Origin: JAUSIF01 sp036556265
GTDB taxonomy: Bacteria; Pseudomonadota; Alphaproteobacteria; Rhizobiales; Xanthobacteraceae
Assembly: GCA_036556265.1 (NCBI GenBank)
Contig: DATBJU010000083.1
Span: 1-62,625 of the forward strand
DNA length: 62,625 nt
Direction: 5' to 3'
Numbering within the stretch: the first letter of the stretch is position 1; every line of letters starts with the position of its first letter. Positions 49,215 through 57,547 of this stretch are shown here, piece after piece. The notes beneath the pieces were generated by a model. That model was given only the letters and a program-made list of their open reading frames with translations, was not told where the DNA came from and made no database searches. Both the position numbers and the translations under genes were made by a program.

Positions 49215-50441
49215 ATGGCGCTCGCAGAAAAACGCATCCTGCTCGTGATCGGCGGCGGCATCGCCGCCTACAAGAGCCTCGACCTGATCCGCCGGCTCAA
49301 GGAGCGCGGCGCGAAAGTGCGCGCGGTGATGACGCGCGCGGCCCAGGAATTCATCACGCCGCTCGCAGTGGGCGCGATCCTAGGCGAACGCGCCCATACG
49401 GACCTGTTCGATCCGAGCACGGAGTTCGACGTCGGGCACATACGCCTCGCACGCGATACCGACCTCGTCGTAGTCGCTCCAGCGACGGCCGATCTCATGG
49501 CGAAGGTCGCCGGCGGGCATGCCGACGACCTCGCCTCAACGGTGCTACTCGCAACCGACAAGCGCGTATTGATCGCGCCCGCAATGAACCCGCGCATGTG
49601 GGCGCATCCCGCGACACAACGGAACCTCGCGCAGCTCATCGCTGACGGGATCGCCACAATCGGACCGAATGAGGGCGAGATGGCCGAGCGCGGCGAAGCA
49701 GGCATCGGTCGGATGGCCGAGCCCGAGCAGATCATCTCCGCGATCGAGGGACTGTTCGTCGCCATTCCCGAAACAAATTCACTCGCGGGCAAGCGCGTGC
49801 TGGTGACGTCCGGCCCTACGCAGGAGCCGATCGATCCGATCCGCTTTCTCTCGAACCGTTCGTCCGGCAAGCAGGGCCACGCGGTGGCACGCGCGGCCGC
49901 GGACGCGGGCGCCTATGTCGTACTTGTCTCCGGTCCCGTCGCCCTGCCCGATCCCGCCGGCGTGAAGACGGTTCATGTGCAGACTGCGGATGAAATGCTC
50001 GCTGCGGTGGAGCGAGCGCTTCCCGTCGACGTCGCGGTCTTCGCGGCCGCGGTGTCCGACTGGCGCGCCGCCGAGCGGGCGCCGGAAAAGCTGAAGAAGG
50101 TGAACGGCAAAGCCGCAAAGCTCGAACTCGTGGAAAATCCCGACGTGCTCGCGACGATCGCGCGGCACAAAATGCGGCCGCGCCTCGTCGTCGGTTTTGC
50201 CGCCGAGACTGAGAGGCTCATCGACCACGCGCGCGCGAAGTTGAAATCAAAGGGCTGCGACTGGATCGTGGCGAACGATGTCTCGCTGGAAACGGGCGTG
50301 CTCGGCGGCGGGCAGAACACCGTGCACCTTGTGACGACGAAGGGCGTCGAGTCCTGGCCGCCGCAGTCGAAGCAGTCGGTCGCCGACAATCTCGTTCGGC
50401 GGATCGCCGAAACGCTGCGCGGCAAGGAAGCGCGCAGATGA
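49215..50441 (+). CDS. coaBC: Bifunctional phosphopantothenoylcysteine decarboxylase/phosphopantothenate-cysteine ligase
   Basis: 408 residues. The N-terminal flavoprotein CoaC half (LLVIGGGIAAYKSLDLIRRL; FDVGHIRLARDTDLVVVAPA with the active His; APAMNPRMWAHP) is fused to the CoaB ligase half from about residue 190 (VTSGPTQEPIDPIRFLSNRS). The two halves carry out consecutive steps of coenzyme A synthesis. It overlaps dut by four bases (ATGA), the usual coaBC-dut pairing. Confidence 0.96.
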   Translation: MALAEKRILLVIGGGIAAYKSLDLIRRLKERGAKVRAVMTRAAQEFITPLAVGAILGERAHTDLFDPSTEFDVGHIRLARDTDLVVVAPATADLMAKVAGGHADDLASTVLLATDKRVLIAPAMNPRMWAHPATQRNLAQLIADGIATIGPNEGEMAERGEAGIGRMAEPEQIISAIEGLFVAIPETNSLAGKRVLVTSGPTQEPIDPIRFLSNRSSGKQGHAVARAAADAGAYVVLVSGPVALPDPAGVKTVHVQTADEMLAAVERALPVDVAVFAAAVSDWRAAERAPEKLKKVNGKAAKLELVENPDVLATIARHKMRPRLVVGFAAETERLIDHARAKLKSKGCDWIVANDVSLETGVLGGGQNTVHLVTTKGVESWPPQSKQSVADNLVRRIAETLRGKEARR

Positions 50442-50911
50442 AGCCCATCGCAGTCTCCTTCGTGCAGCTGCCGCACGCGGTGGGTCTGCCTCCGCCCGAA
50501 TATGCAAGCGCCGAGGCAGCAGGCATGGATCTTTCTGCCGCAGTCCCCGAGGACGCGCCGATCGCGCTCGCGCCAGGCGAACGTGCGGCGATTCCGACCG
50601 GGTTGCAGTTCGCGATCCCACCGGGTTTCGAAGGGCAGGTGCGGCCGCGCTCGGGCCTAGCGCTGAAGCACGCCGTGACGGTGCTGAACGCGCCTGGAAC
50701 AATCGACGCGGATTACCGCGGTGAGGTGAAGGTGCTGCTCGTCAACCTCGGCGCGGAGCCGTTCACGGTCACACGCGGCATGCGGATCGCGCAGCTCGTG
50801 TTCGCGCCGATTGCTCGCGCGGCAGTGCAAGAAGTGCAGTCGCTCGACATGACGGAACGCGGCGAAGGCGGCTTCGGCTCGACCGGGGTCTCAAAGCGGG
50901 CGGCGGGATAG
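50438..50911 (+). CDS. dut: Deoxyuridine 5'-triphosphate nucleotidohydrolase
   Basis: 157 residues, trimeric dUTPase. The five conserved motifs are visible, including AGMDLSAAV, RPRSGLALK, NAPGTIDADYRGEVKV, RGMRIAQLVF and the C-terminal GEGGFGSTG arm. It hydrolyses dUTP to keep uracil out of DNA and supplies dUMP for thymidylate synthesis. Start ATG 50438 overlaps the coaBC stop. Confidence 0.97.
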   Translation: MKPIAVSFVQLPHAVGLPPPEYASAEAAGMDLSAAVPEDAPIALAPGERAAIPTGLQFAIPPGFEGQVRPRSGLALKHAVTVLNAPGTIDADYRGEVKVLLVNLGAEPFTVTRGMRIAQLVFAPIARAAVQEVQSLDMTERGEGGFGSTGVSKRAAG

Positions 50912-50914
50912 CCC

Positions 50915-51355
50915 ATGGCGCGCCTGTCGGAAAAGAGCCTGCTCGCAGTCGCAGCCGTGGTTGACGTCGCGCTGCATGCTCGCGGCCAGCCGGTCGCGGC
51001 AAAAACCCTTGCCGAGCGCCACGGCCTGCCGCCGCGTCATCTCGAGCCAGTGCTGCAAGCGTTGGTGCATGCCGGCATCCTCAAGGGCGTGCGTGGACCG
51101 CGCGGCGGTTACGAGCTCGCGCGCGAGCGTAGACGCATCTCGGTCGCCGAAATCGTCCGCATCGCCGAATCCGCAAGCGAGGAAGCGCCGCACGGCGTGC
51201 CTCCGATCGTCGGCAAGGTGATCGCGCCGGCGGTCGCGGAGGCCGAAGCGAGCTTTGAGACCGCGCTGTCCTCGGTCACCATCGATCGCCTGTGCCAGAC
51301 GGCGGAACGGTCGGGCCTGACCGAGCGTGCGCACGGCCCTGATTTCAACATCTGA
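50915..51355 (+). CDS. Rrf2-family transcriptional regulator
   Basis: 146 residues. The Rrf2 winged helix includes VAAKTLAERHGLPPRHLEPV and the wing VRGPRGGYELARERRRISV. It has a single Cys near the C-terminus and lacks the three-Cys cluster motif of IscR or RirA, so it probably does not bind an Fe-S cluster. It sits four bases after dut and directly upstream of cysK, which resembles the CymR/cysK arrangement of sulfur regulators. A control of cysteine synthesis is therefore suggested but not shown. Confidence 0.88.
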   Translation: MARLSEKSLLAVAAVVDVALHARGQPVAAKTLAERHGLPPRHLEPVLQALVHAGILKGVRGPRGGYELARERRRISVAEIVRIAESASEEAPHGVPPIVGKVIAPAVAEAEASFETALSSVTIDRLCQTAERSGLTERAHGPDFNI

Positions 51356-51362
51356 TCAGCGT

Positions 51363-51391
51363 GAATTCCAAAAAATTCGACCGAATTCGGT
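51363..51391. promoter_or_regulatory. Candidate operator between the Rrf2 gene and cysK
   Basis: ACCGAATTCGGT (51380-51391) is a perfect 12-base palindrome. Immediately upstream GAATTC and AATTC (51363-51378) give a second, AT-rich dyad around AAAAA. It lies 50 bases before cysK and 24 bases after the Rrf2 gene, where a repressor site would be expected. The core promoter is not clear. Confidence 0.5.
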
Positions 51392-51440
51392 GAATATGCT
51401 AGGCCGCGCGCTCGAAACTTAGGGATTCGAGGAGTTTTCG

Positions 51441-52433
51441 ATGGTTGAGCCCCTGCGCAAACCGAAGTCCGCAGCCGCCCCAGCGCGGGAGCCCGGACGC
51501 GGGCGCATATTCGACTCCATCACCGATACGATCGGCGACACCCCGCTCGTACGGCTCAATCGGCTGCCCAGACAACGCGGGGTCAAGGCCAACATCCTGG
51601 CCAAGCTCGAATTCTTCAACCCGATCGGCTCGGTCAAGGACCGGATCGGTGTGTCGATGATCGACGCTGCCGAAGCCGCTGGCGCTCTCGACAAGGACAC
51701 GGTCCTTGTCGAGCCGACGTCCGGCAATACCGGCATTGCGCTCGCCTTCGTCGCCGCCGCACGCGGTTATCGACTAATCCTCGTCATGCCCGAATCCATG
51801 TCGATCGAGCGACGAAAGATGCTGGCGCTGCTCGGCGCCGAGCTTGTGTTGACGGACCCCGCGAAAGGCATGCGCGGCGCGGTCGCGAAGGCCGAGGAAA
51901 TCATCAACGAACTGCCGAAAGCGATCATGCCGCAGCAGTTCAAGAACCTCGCCAATCCGGAAATCCACCGCCGCACCACCGCCGAGGAGATCTGGAACGA
52001 CACGGGCGGCACCATCGATGCCTTTGTGGCGGGAGTCGGCACCGGCGGTACGATCACGGGCGTCGGCCAAGTATTGAAGCCGCGCAAACCGTCCCTGAGG
52101 ATCATCGCGGTCGAACCCGAAGACAGCCCGGTTCTCTCCGGCGGGCAGCCGGGTCCCCACAAAATCCAGGGGATCGGAGCTGGTTTTGTCCCGGAAGTGC
52201 TCGATCGCACAATGTTGGACGAGGTGATAACCGTTGGCAATCAGACCGCGTTCGACACCGCCCGCGAAGTGGCGCGGCTCGAAGGCATTCCGGTCGGGAT
52301 CTCATCGGGGGCTGCGATTGCCGCGGCGATCGAGGTCGGACTGCGACCGGATTACGCGGGAAAGAACATCGTCGTGGTCGTGCCTTCGTTCGCCGAGCGG
52401 TATCTGTCGACGGCCCTGTTCGAGGGACTGTGA
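51441..52433 (+). CDS. cysK: Cysteine synthase A (O-acetylserine sulfhydrylase)
   Basis: 330 residues, PLP-dependent fold type II. The Schiff-base lysine is Lys66 in NPIGSVKDRIG, the substrate loop is EPTSGNTGIALAFVAAARGY and the phosphate-binding loop is GVGTGGTITGVGQ. It makes cysteine from O-acetylserine and sulfide. The ATG at 51441 has GAGGAG upstream; the 20-residue N-terminal tail (MVEPLRKPKSAAAPAREPGR) is longer than in E. coli CysK. The gene is followed by a possible terminator at 52481-52524. Confidence 0.95.
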   Translation: MVEPLRKPKSAAAPAREPGRGRIFDSITDTIGDTPLVRLNRLPRQRGVKANILAKLEFFNPIGSVKDRIGVSMIDAAEAAGALDKDTVLVEPTSGNTGIALAFVAAARGYRLILVMPESMSIERRKMLALLGAELVLTDPAKGMRGAVAKAEEIINELPKAIMPQQFKNLANPEIHRRTTAEEIWNDTGGTIDAFVAGVGTGGTITGVGQVLKPRKPSLRIIAVEPEDSPVLSGGQPGPHKIQGIGAGFVPEVLDRTMLDEVITVGNQTAFDTAREVARLEGIPVGISSGAAIAAAIEVGLRPDYAGKNIVVVVPSFAERYLSTALFEGL

Positions 52434-52480
52434 GCTGACGATCCGCCGCTTGTCGCAATTAAGAGAAATTCTCCTCGGAC

Positions 52481-52524
52481 AATCCGCGGCGAAGTAACGA
52501 ATCACGGCGGATTCTTCCTTTTTT
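52481..52524 (+). terminator. Probable intrinsic terminator after cysK
   Basis: AATCCGC (52481-52487) pairs with GCGGATT (52507-52513) across a 19-base loop, or GAATC (52499-52503) pairs with GATTC (52510-52514). Six T residues follow at 52519-52524. The 52434-52581 gap separates cysK from divL and has no other clear element. Confidence 0.5.
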
Positions 52525-52581
52525 CGCCGTTTCCGCTTCTGCCGTGACTCCGCTCGGGGTTAGATTCCCTGGCGATTCGCG

Positions 52582-55110
52582 GTGAGACGGCACCGCTTGG
52601 ATGACGGGATGCGGCAGCGGGGCAGGCAAGGCCGGAGCTTGGGCGCGCGCGTTCGCGCCGCCGGTGCGGCGCCCTGGATCGTGATCGCTATCTCCATGTT
52701 CGCCAGCCCCGCTTCCGCGGCCACAATGCTCGAGCGGATCCTCACGGACATCGTCAGTCTGCGCCAGCACGATCTCATGACGCTCGCGCTGCTCGTCGGC
52801 GTTCTTGTGTTCGCGGCGACGACTTCGATCGTGCTCGTGCGTACACGCATGGTTCAGGCCACGCGGCTCACCGTGGCGCAGACCGAGATCGCCGCGCTAC
52901 GCGATGAAGCGGACCGCGCCCTCGCGCTGCTTCTCGCCGAGCCCCAGCTTGTGGTCGTGTGGCGCGGCGGCAGGACGGACCCCGCGATCCTCGGCGATCC
53001 CGCCGCGATCACGGGAACGGCGCAGCCGCTGCGCGTGCTGGCGTTCGGAAGCTGGCTTGATGCCGCACGCGCTTACGCGATCGAGCACGCCGTCGATGCC
53101 TTGCGCCGGCGCGGCGAGCCGTTCTCGCTCGTCCTCAACACAAAGAGCGGACGTCACGTGGAAGCCGAAGGGCGCCCAATCGGCGGGGCAGCGGTGTTGC
53201 GACTCCGCGACGTGACCGGGGCCAAGCTCGAACACGCCGTGCTGGCCGAACGGCATCGGCGGCTTGAACGGGAGCTCGAGGCGCTGCGGCTGCTGCTGGA
53301 GTCGGCGCCTGCGCCGATCTGGCTGCGCAATGCCGACGGCAGCCTTAGTTTCGCGAACCGCGCCTACGCGTCAGCCGTCGAGGCGGCCGATCCTTCGGAC
53401 GCTGTCGAGCGAGGCGTCGAGTTGCTCGACAGCGCCGCGCGCGAGGAGGCGGCGCGCGTACGCGCGGAGGGCGGCATTTTCGCGAAGCGTGTGCCGGCGG
53501 TCGTGGCCGGCGCGCGGCGCCTGCTCGACGTCTACGAAGTGGGCGGCGAGCGCGGGGCGGCCGGCATTGGGATCGACGCGAGCGACGCCGAACGGTTGCG
53601 CTCGGAGCTTGCACGCGCGATCGCTGCGCACCGCCGCACGCTCGATCAGCTCGCCACCGCAGTTGTGATCTTCGGGTCGGACGAGCGGCTCGTGTTTCAC
53701 AACGAGGCCTATCGCAAGCTGTTCGGCCTCGATGCCGCCTTCCTCGAGGAGCGGCCGACCGACTCGGCCATTCTCGACCGTCTGCGCGCGAGCAGACAGT
53801 TGCCCGAGCAAGCCGACTTCCGCGCCTGGAAAGCACAGCTGCACGAGGCTTATCGGGCGCCAGAGCCGCGCGAGCATTGGTGGCACCTGCCGGGCGGGCG
53901 CACGCTGCGCGTCGTGACGACCGCCAATCCGGAAGGGGGCGTCGCCTATCTTTTCGACGACATCACCGAGCGCATTGAGCTCGAGAGTCGCTTCAACGCG
54001 ATGATCCGCACGCAGGGCGAGACGCTCGACGCGCTCACGGAAGCCGTCGCGGTGTTCGGCAGCGACGGACGGCTGAAGCTCTTCAATCGCGCGTTTGTCG
54101 ATCTCTGGGGCCTTTCGGCGCGGACACTCGCCGAACAACCGCATATCGAGGCAATCGGCGACTGGTGCCGGCCCTATCTCGGCGGCAGCGCCGAGCCGTG
54201 GAAGGCGATCCAGCTTGCCGTGACCGGGCTTGGCCGGCGCCAGCCGGTGGAACGGCGGATCGAGCGCGCGGACGCGCGCGTGCTCGACTGCACGGCTGTG
54301 CCGCTTCCCGATGGCGGCACGCTCGTGACGTTCCGCGACGTGAGCGACAGCGTGCGTGTGGAGCGTGCGCTGATCGAGCGCAATGAGGCGCTGGAAGCCG
54401 CGGACTCGCTGAAAAATGCATTCGTCGGGCACGTGTCGTACGAACTGCGGTCACCGCTCACCACGATCATCGGCTTTGCGCAATTGCTGGATGATCCGCT
54501 AATCGGCCCGCTCAACGAAAAACAACGCGAATACGTCCGGCACATCACCGATTCCAGCGCCAGTCTGCTCGCCATCATCAATGACATCCTAGACCTCGCG
54601 ACCATCGACGCCGGCGCAATGCAGCTGGAACTCGGCGAGGTGGACGTGCGCGCTGCCGTCGAGGCGGCGGCCGAGGGCGTGCGCACGCGGCTCGTCGAGC
54701 GCAGCATTCGGCTCGACCTGAAGGTACCGGCAAACATCGGCAGTTTCGTCGCCGATGAGAAACGGGTGCGGCAGGTGTTGTTCAACCTTTTGTCTAACGC
54801 GGTCGGATTCTCACCCTATGGCGAGAAAGTCACGGTATCGGCGGAGCGCACGCGCGATGCGATTGTTTTCCGGATCGCCGACCGGGGGCCTGGCATCCCG
54901 CATGACCTCCAGGAACGCGTGTTCGGTCGCTTCGAGAGCCATCCGCTGGGCTCGCAACATCGGGGGGCCGGCCTCGGTCTTGCCATCGTACGGTCCCTGA
55001 TGGTGCTGCACGGCGGCAGCATAACCATCGACTCTCAGCCTGGAATGGGTACGGTCGCAGTGTGCATGTTCCCCATCCATGCAGCGGTGGGGTCGCAAGC
55101 TGCCGAGTAG
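52582..55110 (+). CDS. divL: DivL-like cell-cycle histidine-kinase homologue (Tyr at the phospho-acceptor site)
   Basis: 842 residues. An N-terminal hydrophobic segment (IVIAISMFASPASA, then LMTLALLVGVLVFAATTSIV) acts as anchor. Three or more PAS-like domains cover about residues 210-590, followed by a dimerisation/H-box helix and an HATPase_c domain. The H-box reads HVSYELRSPLTTIIGFAQLL with Tyr620 where histidine kinases have His, the hallmark of DivL. The N box (FNLLSNAVGFSP) and G boxes (DRGPGIP, GAGLGLAIV) remain. In Caulobacter DivL controls CckA under DivK, so it is probably a cell-cycle regulator. The start may be GTG 52582 or ATG 52609; tsaE follows directly. Confidence 0.9.
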   Translation: MRRHRLDDGMRQRGRQGRSLGARVRAAGAAPWIVIAISMFASPASAATMLERILTDIVSLRQHDLMTLALLVGVLVFAATTSIVLVRTRMVQATRLTVAQTEIAALRDEADRALALLLAEPQLVVVWRGGRTDPAILGDPAAITGTAQPLRVLAFGSWLDAARAYAIEHAVDALRRRGEPFSLVLNTKSGRHVEAEGRPIGGAAVLRLRDVTGAKLEHAVLAERHRRLERELEALRLLLESAPAPIWLRNADGSLSFANRAYASAVEAADPSDAVERGVELLDSAAREEAARVRAEGGIFAKRVPAVVAGARRLLDVYEVGGERGAAGIGIDASDAERLRSELARAIAAHRRTLDQLATAVVIFGSDERLVFHNEAYRKLFGLDAAFLEERPTDSAILDRLRASRQLPEQADFRAWKAQLHEAYRAPEPREHWWHLPGGRTLRVVTTANPEGGVAYLFDDITERIELESRFNAMIRTQGETLDALTEAVAVFGSDGRLKLFNRAFVDLWGLSARTLAEQPHIEAIGDWCRPYLGGSAEPWKAIQLAVTGLGRRQPVERRIERADARVLDCTAVPLPDGGTLVTFRDVSDSVRVERALIERNEALEAADSLKNAFVGHVSYELRSPLTTIIGFAQLLDDPLIGPLNEKQREYVRHITDSSASLLAIINDILDLATIDAGAMQLELGEVDVRAAVEAAAEGVRTRLVERSIRLDLKVPANIGSFVADEKRVRQVLFNLLSNAVGFSPYGEKVTVSAERTRDAIVFRIADRGPGIPHDLQERVFGRFESHPLGSQHRGAGLGLAIVRSLMVLHGGSITIDSQPGMGTVAVCMFPIHAAVGSQAAE

Positions 55111-55118
55111 CCGTGTCG

Positions 55119-56810
55119 ATGCCGAATGCGATTGGCCACCATACGACCTGGGATATCGAGCTGCCCGACGTCAACGCGACCGAGCATCTCGCGATGGATC
55201 TCGCCGCCACGATCCGGCCCGGCGATCTCATCACCCTCTCGGGTGACCTCGGCGCGGGTAAGACCACGCTCGTACGGGCCGTGCTCCGCTATCTCGCGGG
55301 CGATGTGAAACTCGAAGTGCCGAGCCCGACCTTCACCATGCTGCAGCGTTACGAGCTGCCGCTGTTTCCGGTTGTGCACGCGGATCTCTATCGGATCACG
55401 ACCGTGGCCGAACTTGCCGAACTCGGCTGGGAAGACGCAGCGGAAAACGCAGCCGTTTTCGTTGAGTGGCCCGACCGTGCGGGCGCGCTGCTTCAGGCCG
55501 ACCGGCTGGATCTCTCTCTCAGCGTGGCGCCGGAGGTAAGCCAGACTCATCGCCAAGTCCGGCTCACCGGCACAGGCAGCTGGGCGGGCCGGCTTGCGCA
55601 GTTGCGCGCGGCGCGTTCGCTGCTCGATGCGGCCGGGTTTGGCACAGCCTTGCGCCAGCACCTGGAAGGGGACGCGTCCACGCGATCCTACGAACGCCTC
55701 TTTCTCAACGACACGACGGCCATCCTGATGAAGGTGCCGTTGCAATCTCGCGAACCCGTGCTCGCCCACGGCCGCACCTACAGCCAGGTGGCGCACCTTG
55801 CCGACAACGTGCGCCCGTTTGCGGCACTCGCGCGCGGCCTGCGTGAGCGTGGCTTCAGTGCTCCGGAAATCTACGCCGCCGACCACGGCCATGGCCTGCT
55901 CCTCCTTGAGGACTTCGGTGATGAGCGCTTCGTCGCAGGCGACCCGCCAGCGCCGATCGAAGTGCGCTATGCCGCGGCAATCGACCTGCTCGTCGCTCTG
56001 CACAGCTTCGACCTGCCGGAGACCTTGCCCGTGGCACCACGTGTCGAGCATCGGCTGCCCACCTACGACATCGACGCGCTGCTGGTCGAAGCGGAGCTCT
56101 TGTTCGACTGGTACATCCCGTATCGCGGACGCGGACCGCGCGACTCCAATGCGCGCGAGACGTTTCTCAGGCTCTGGCGCTATGCGCTCGCGGAAATTCT
56201 GCCGGAGCCGAAGACCTGGGTACTGCGCGATTTCCATTCGCCCAATCTCCTGTGGCTCCCTCAGCGGAGCGGCATCGAGCGCGTCGGGCTCCTCGACTTC
56301 CAGGATGCGGTGCTTGGTCCGCCTGCCTATGACGTCGCATCGCTGCTGATGGACGCGCGTGTGGACATATCCGAAACACTGGAACTGAAGCTGCTCGCGC
56401 GCTACGCCCTCGGCCGCAAGGCGCGCGACCCCGTCTTCGATCCGACGAACTTCGCGAGTCGATACGTCGCACTCGGCGCACAGCGCGCGACAAAAATTCT
56501 CGGCATCTTTGCGAGGCTGGACCGGCGCGACCGGAAGCCGCAGTATCTGCGGCACCTGCCGCGGGTCTGGATGTACCTGATGCGCGCTTTCCAACACCCG
56601 TCGCTCGCCGATATCAGGAATTGGTACTTCGCGAACGTGCCACCGCCCGATTTGTCGCCCCCGCCGCCGCCTGATCCCGTCCCGGAAAACGAGTTCGCGC
56701 CTGAGCCGGTCGGAATCGAAACTGAAGCAGGCGAGAGTGCCGAGGGAGCGCCCGCACCAGACGCGGGTTCAGCGCAAGCTGTTGAATCGGAAGGCCGTAC
56801 GCAGCCGTGA
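55119..56810 (+). CDS. TsaE-AmgK fusion: t6A ATPase and sugar kinase (aminoglycoside phosphotransferase fold)
   Basis: 563 residues with two units. Residues about 10-155 are TsaE, the ATPase of t6A synthesis, with P-loop SGDLGAGKTTLVRAVLRYLA (Lys48). Residues about 170-500 are an aminoglycoside-phosphotransferase-fold kinase, with the catalytic DFHSPN (Asp371, Asn376) and LLDFQDAVLGPPAYDVASLL. The second unit resembles AmgK, which phosphorylates N-acetylmuramate and N-acetylglucosamine at the anomeric position in cell-wall recycling. A Pro/Glu-rich tail of about 55 residues (56640-56807) follows. GTG 55113 is an alternative start. It overlaps murU (GTGA) and forms part of the divL-addA run. 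Confidence 0.9.
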   Translation: MPNAIGHHTTWDIELPDVNATEHLAMDLAATIRPGDLITLSGDLGAGKTTLVRAVLRYLAGDVKLEVPSPTFTMLQRYELPLFPVVHADLYRITTVAELAELGWEDAAENAAVFVEWPDRAGALLQADRLDLSLSVAPEVSQTHRQVRLTGTGSWAGRLAQLRAARSLLDAAGFGTALRQHLEGDASTRSYERLFLNDTTAILMKVPLQSREPVLAHGRTYSQVAHLADNVRPFAALARGLRERGFSAPEIYAADHGHGLLLLEDFGDERFVAGDPPAPIEVRYAAAIDLLVALHSFDLPETLPVAPRVEHRLPTYDIDALLVEAELLFDWYIPYRGRGPRDSNARETFLRLWRYALAEILPEPKTWVLRDFHSPNLLWLPQRSGIERVGLLDFQDAVLGPPAYDVASLLMDARVDISETLELKLLARYALGRKARDPVFDPTNFASRYVALGAQRATKILGIFARLDRRDRKPQYLRHLPRVWMYLMRAFQHPSLADIRNWYFANVPPPDLSPPPPPDPVPENEFAPEPVGIETEAGESAEGAPAPDAGSAQAVESEGRTQP

Positions 56811-57544
56811 GCGCGCTGCGCGATCCCGCGATGCCCGCGAGCGCGATGGTGCTGGCCGCCGGCCTCGGCACGCGCATGCGCGTGGAATCGAAGACGAAGC
56901 CGAAGCCGCTTGTGCTCGTCCAGAAGCGCGCGCTGATCGACCATGTCCTCGACCGGCTCGCCGGCGTAGGGGTCGTCCATGTCGTTGTGAACGTGCATCA
57001 TTTCGCCGATGACCTGGAAATGCACCTGGCCGCACGCGCGCGCCCGCGCATTGCGATTTCCGACGAGCGCAAGCAATTGCTCGGCACCGGGGGCGGCATC
57101 ACGAAGGCCTTGCCGCTGCTCGGCAACGCACCGTTCCTGCTGGTGAATTCCGACAGCCTGTGGATCGAGAACGCGACCTCCAACCTCGTTCGGCTCGCGC
57201 GCTTTTTCGATCGGTTGCGCATGGATGCGGCACTCCTACTCGCCGCGACCGAAGACGCTTACGGCTATGAGGGGGCCGGCGACTACTCGCTTGAGCCGGG
57301 CGGGTTGTTGCGACGGCGTACCAATCACGGGGCCGCGCCTTTCGTGTATATGGGCGTTTCGATTCTCTCGCCGTCGCTGTTCAACGGCGCGCCGCGCGGC
57401 GCGTTCGGGCTGAGCGATCTGTTCGATCGGGCCGAGAAGGCGGGCCGGCTCATGGGAATCAAGCTCGAAGGCACTTTCCTTCATGTGGGCACGCCCGAGG
57501 CGATCAAGGAAGCGGAAGGAGCGATCCGACGCGCGAGCGCTTGA
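56807..57544 (+). CDS. murU: N-acetylmuramate-1-phosphate uridylyltransferase-like nucleotidyltransferase (MurU)
   Basis: 245 residues, NTP-transferase fold. The signature AMVLAAGLGTRMR is followed by a Lys-rich substrate loop (SKTKPKPLVLV) and the metal-binding SDSLWIEN. With AmgK it converts recycled MurNAc to UDP-MurNAc, bypassing de novo synthesis and hence fosfomycin action in organisms that have it. Its gene overlaps that of the TsaE-AmgK fusion by four bases, which supports a joint pathway. The start is GTG at 56807; the first ATG, at 56831, is a possible alternative. Confidence 0.88.
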   Translation: MSALRDPAMPASAMVLAAGLGTRMRVESKTKPKPLVLVQKRALIDHVLDRLAGVGVVHVVVNVHHFADDLEMHLAARARPRIAISDERKQLLGTGGGITKALPLLGNAPFLLVNSDSLWIENATSNLVRLARFFDRLRMDAALLLAATEDAYGYEGAGDYSLEPGGLLRRRTNHGAAPFVYMGVSILSPSLFNGAPRGAFGLSDLFDRAEKAGRLMGIKLEGTFLHVGTPEAIKEAEGAIRRASA

Positions 57545-57547
57545 GCC

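Noticed and set aside
55035..56597. 520-codon reverse frame over the TsaE-AmgK gene
   Set aside because: Antisense shadow; the forward frame contains exact TsaE and kinase motifs.
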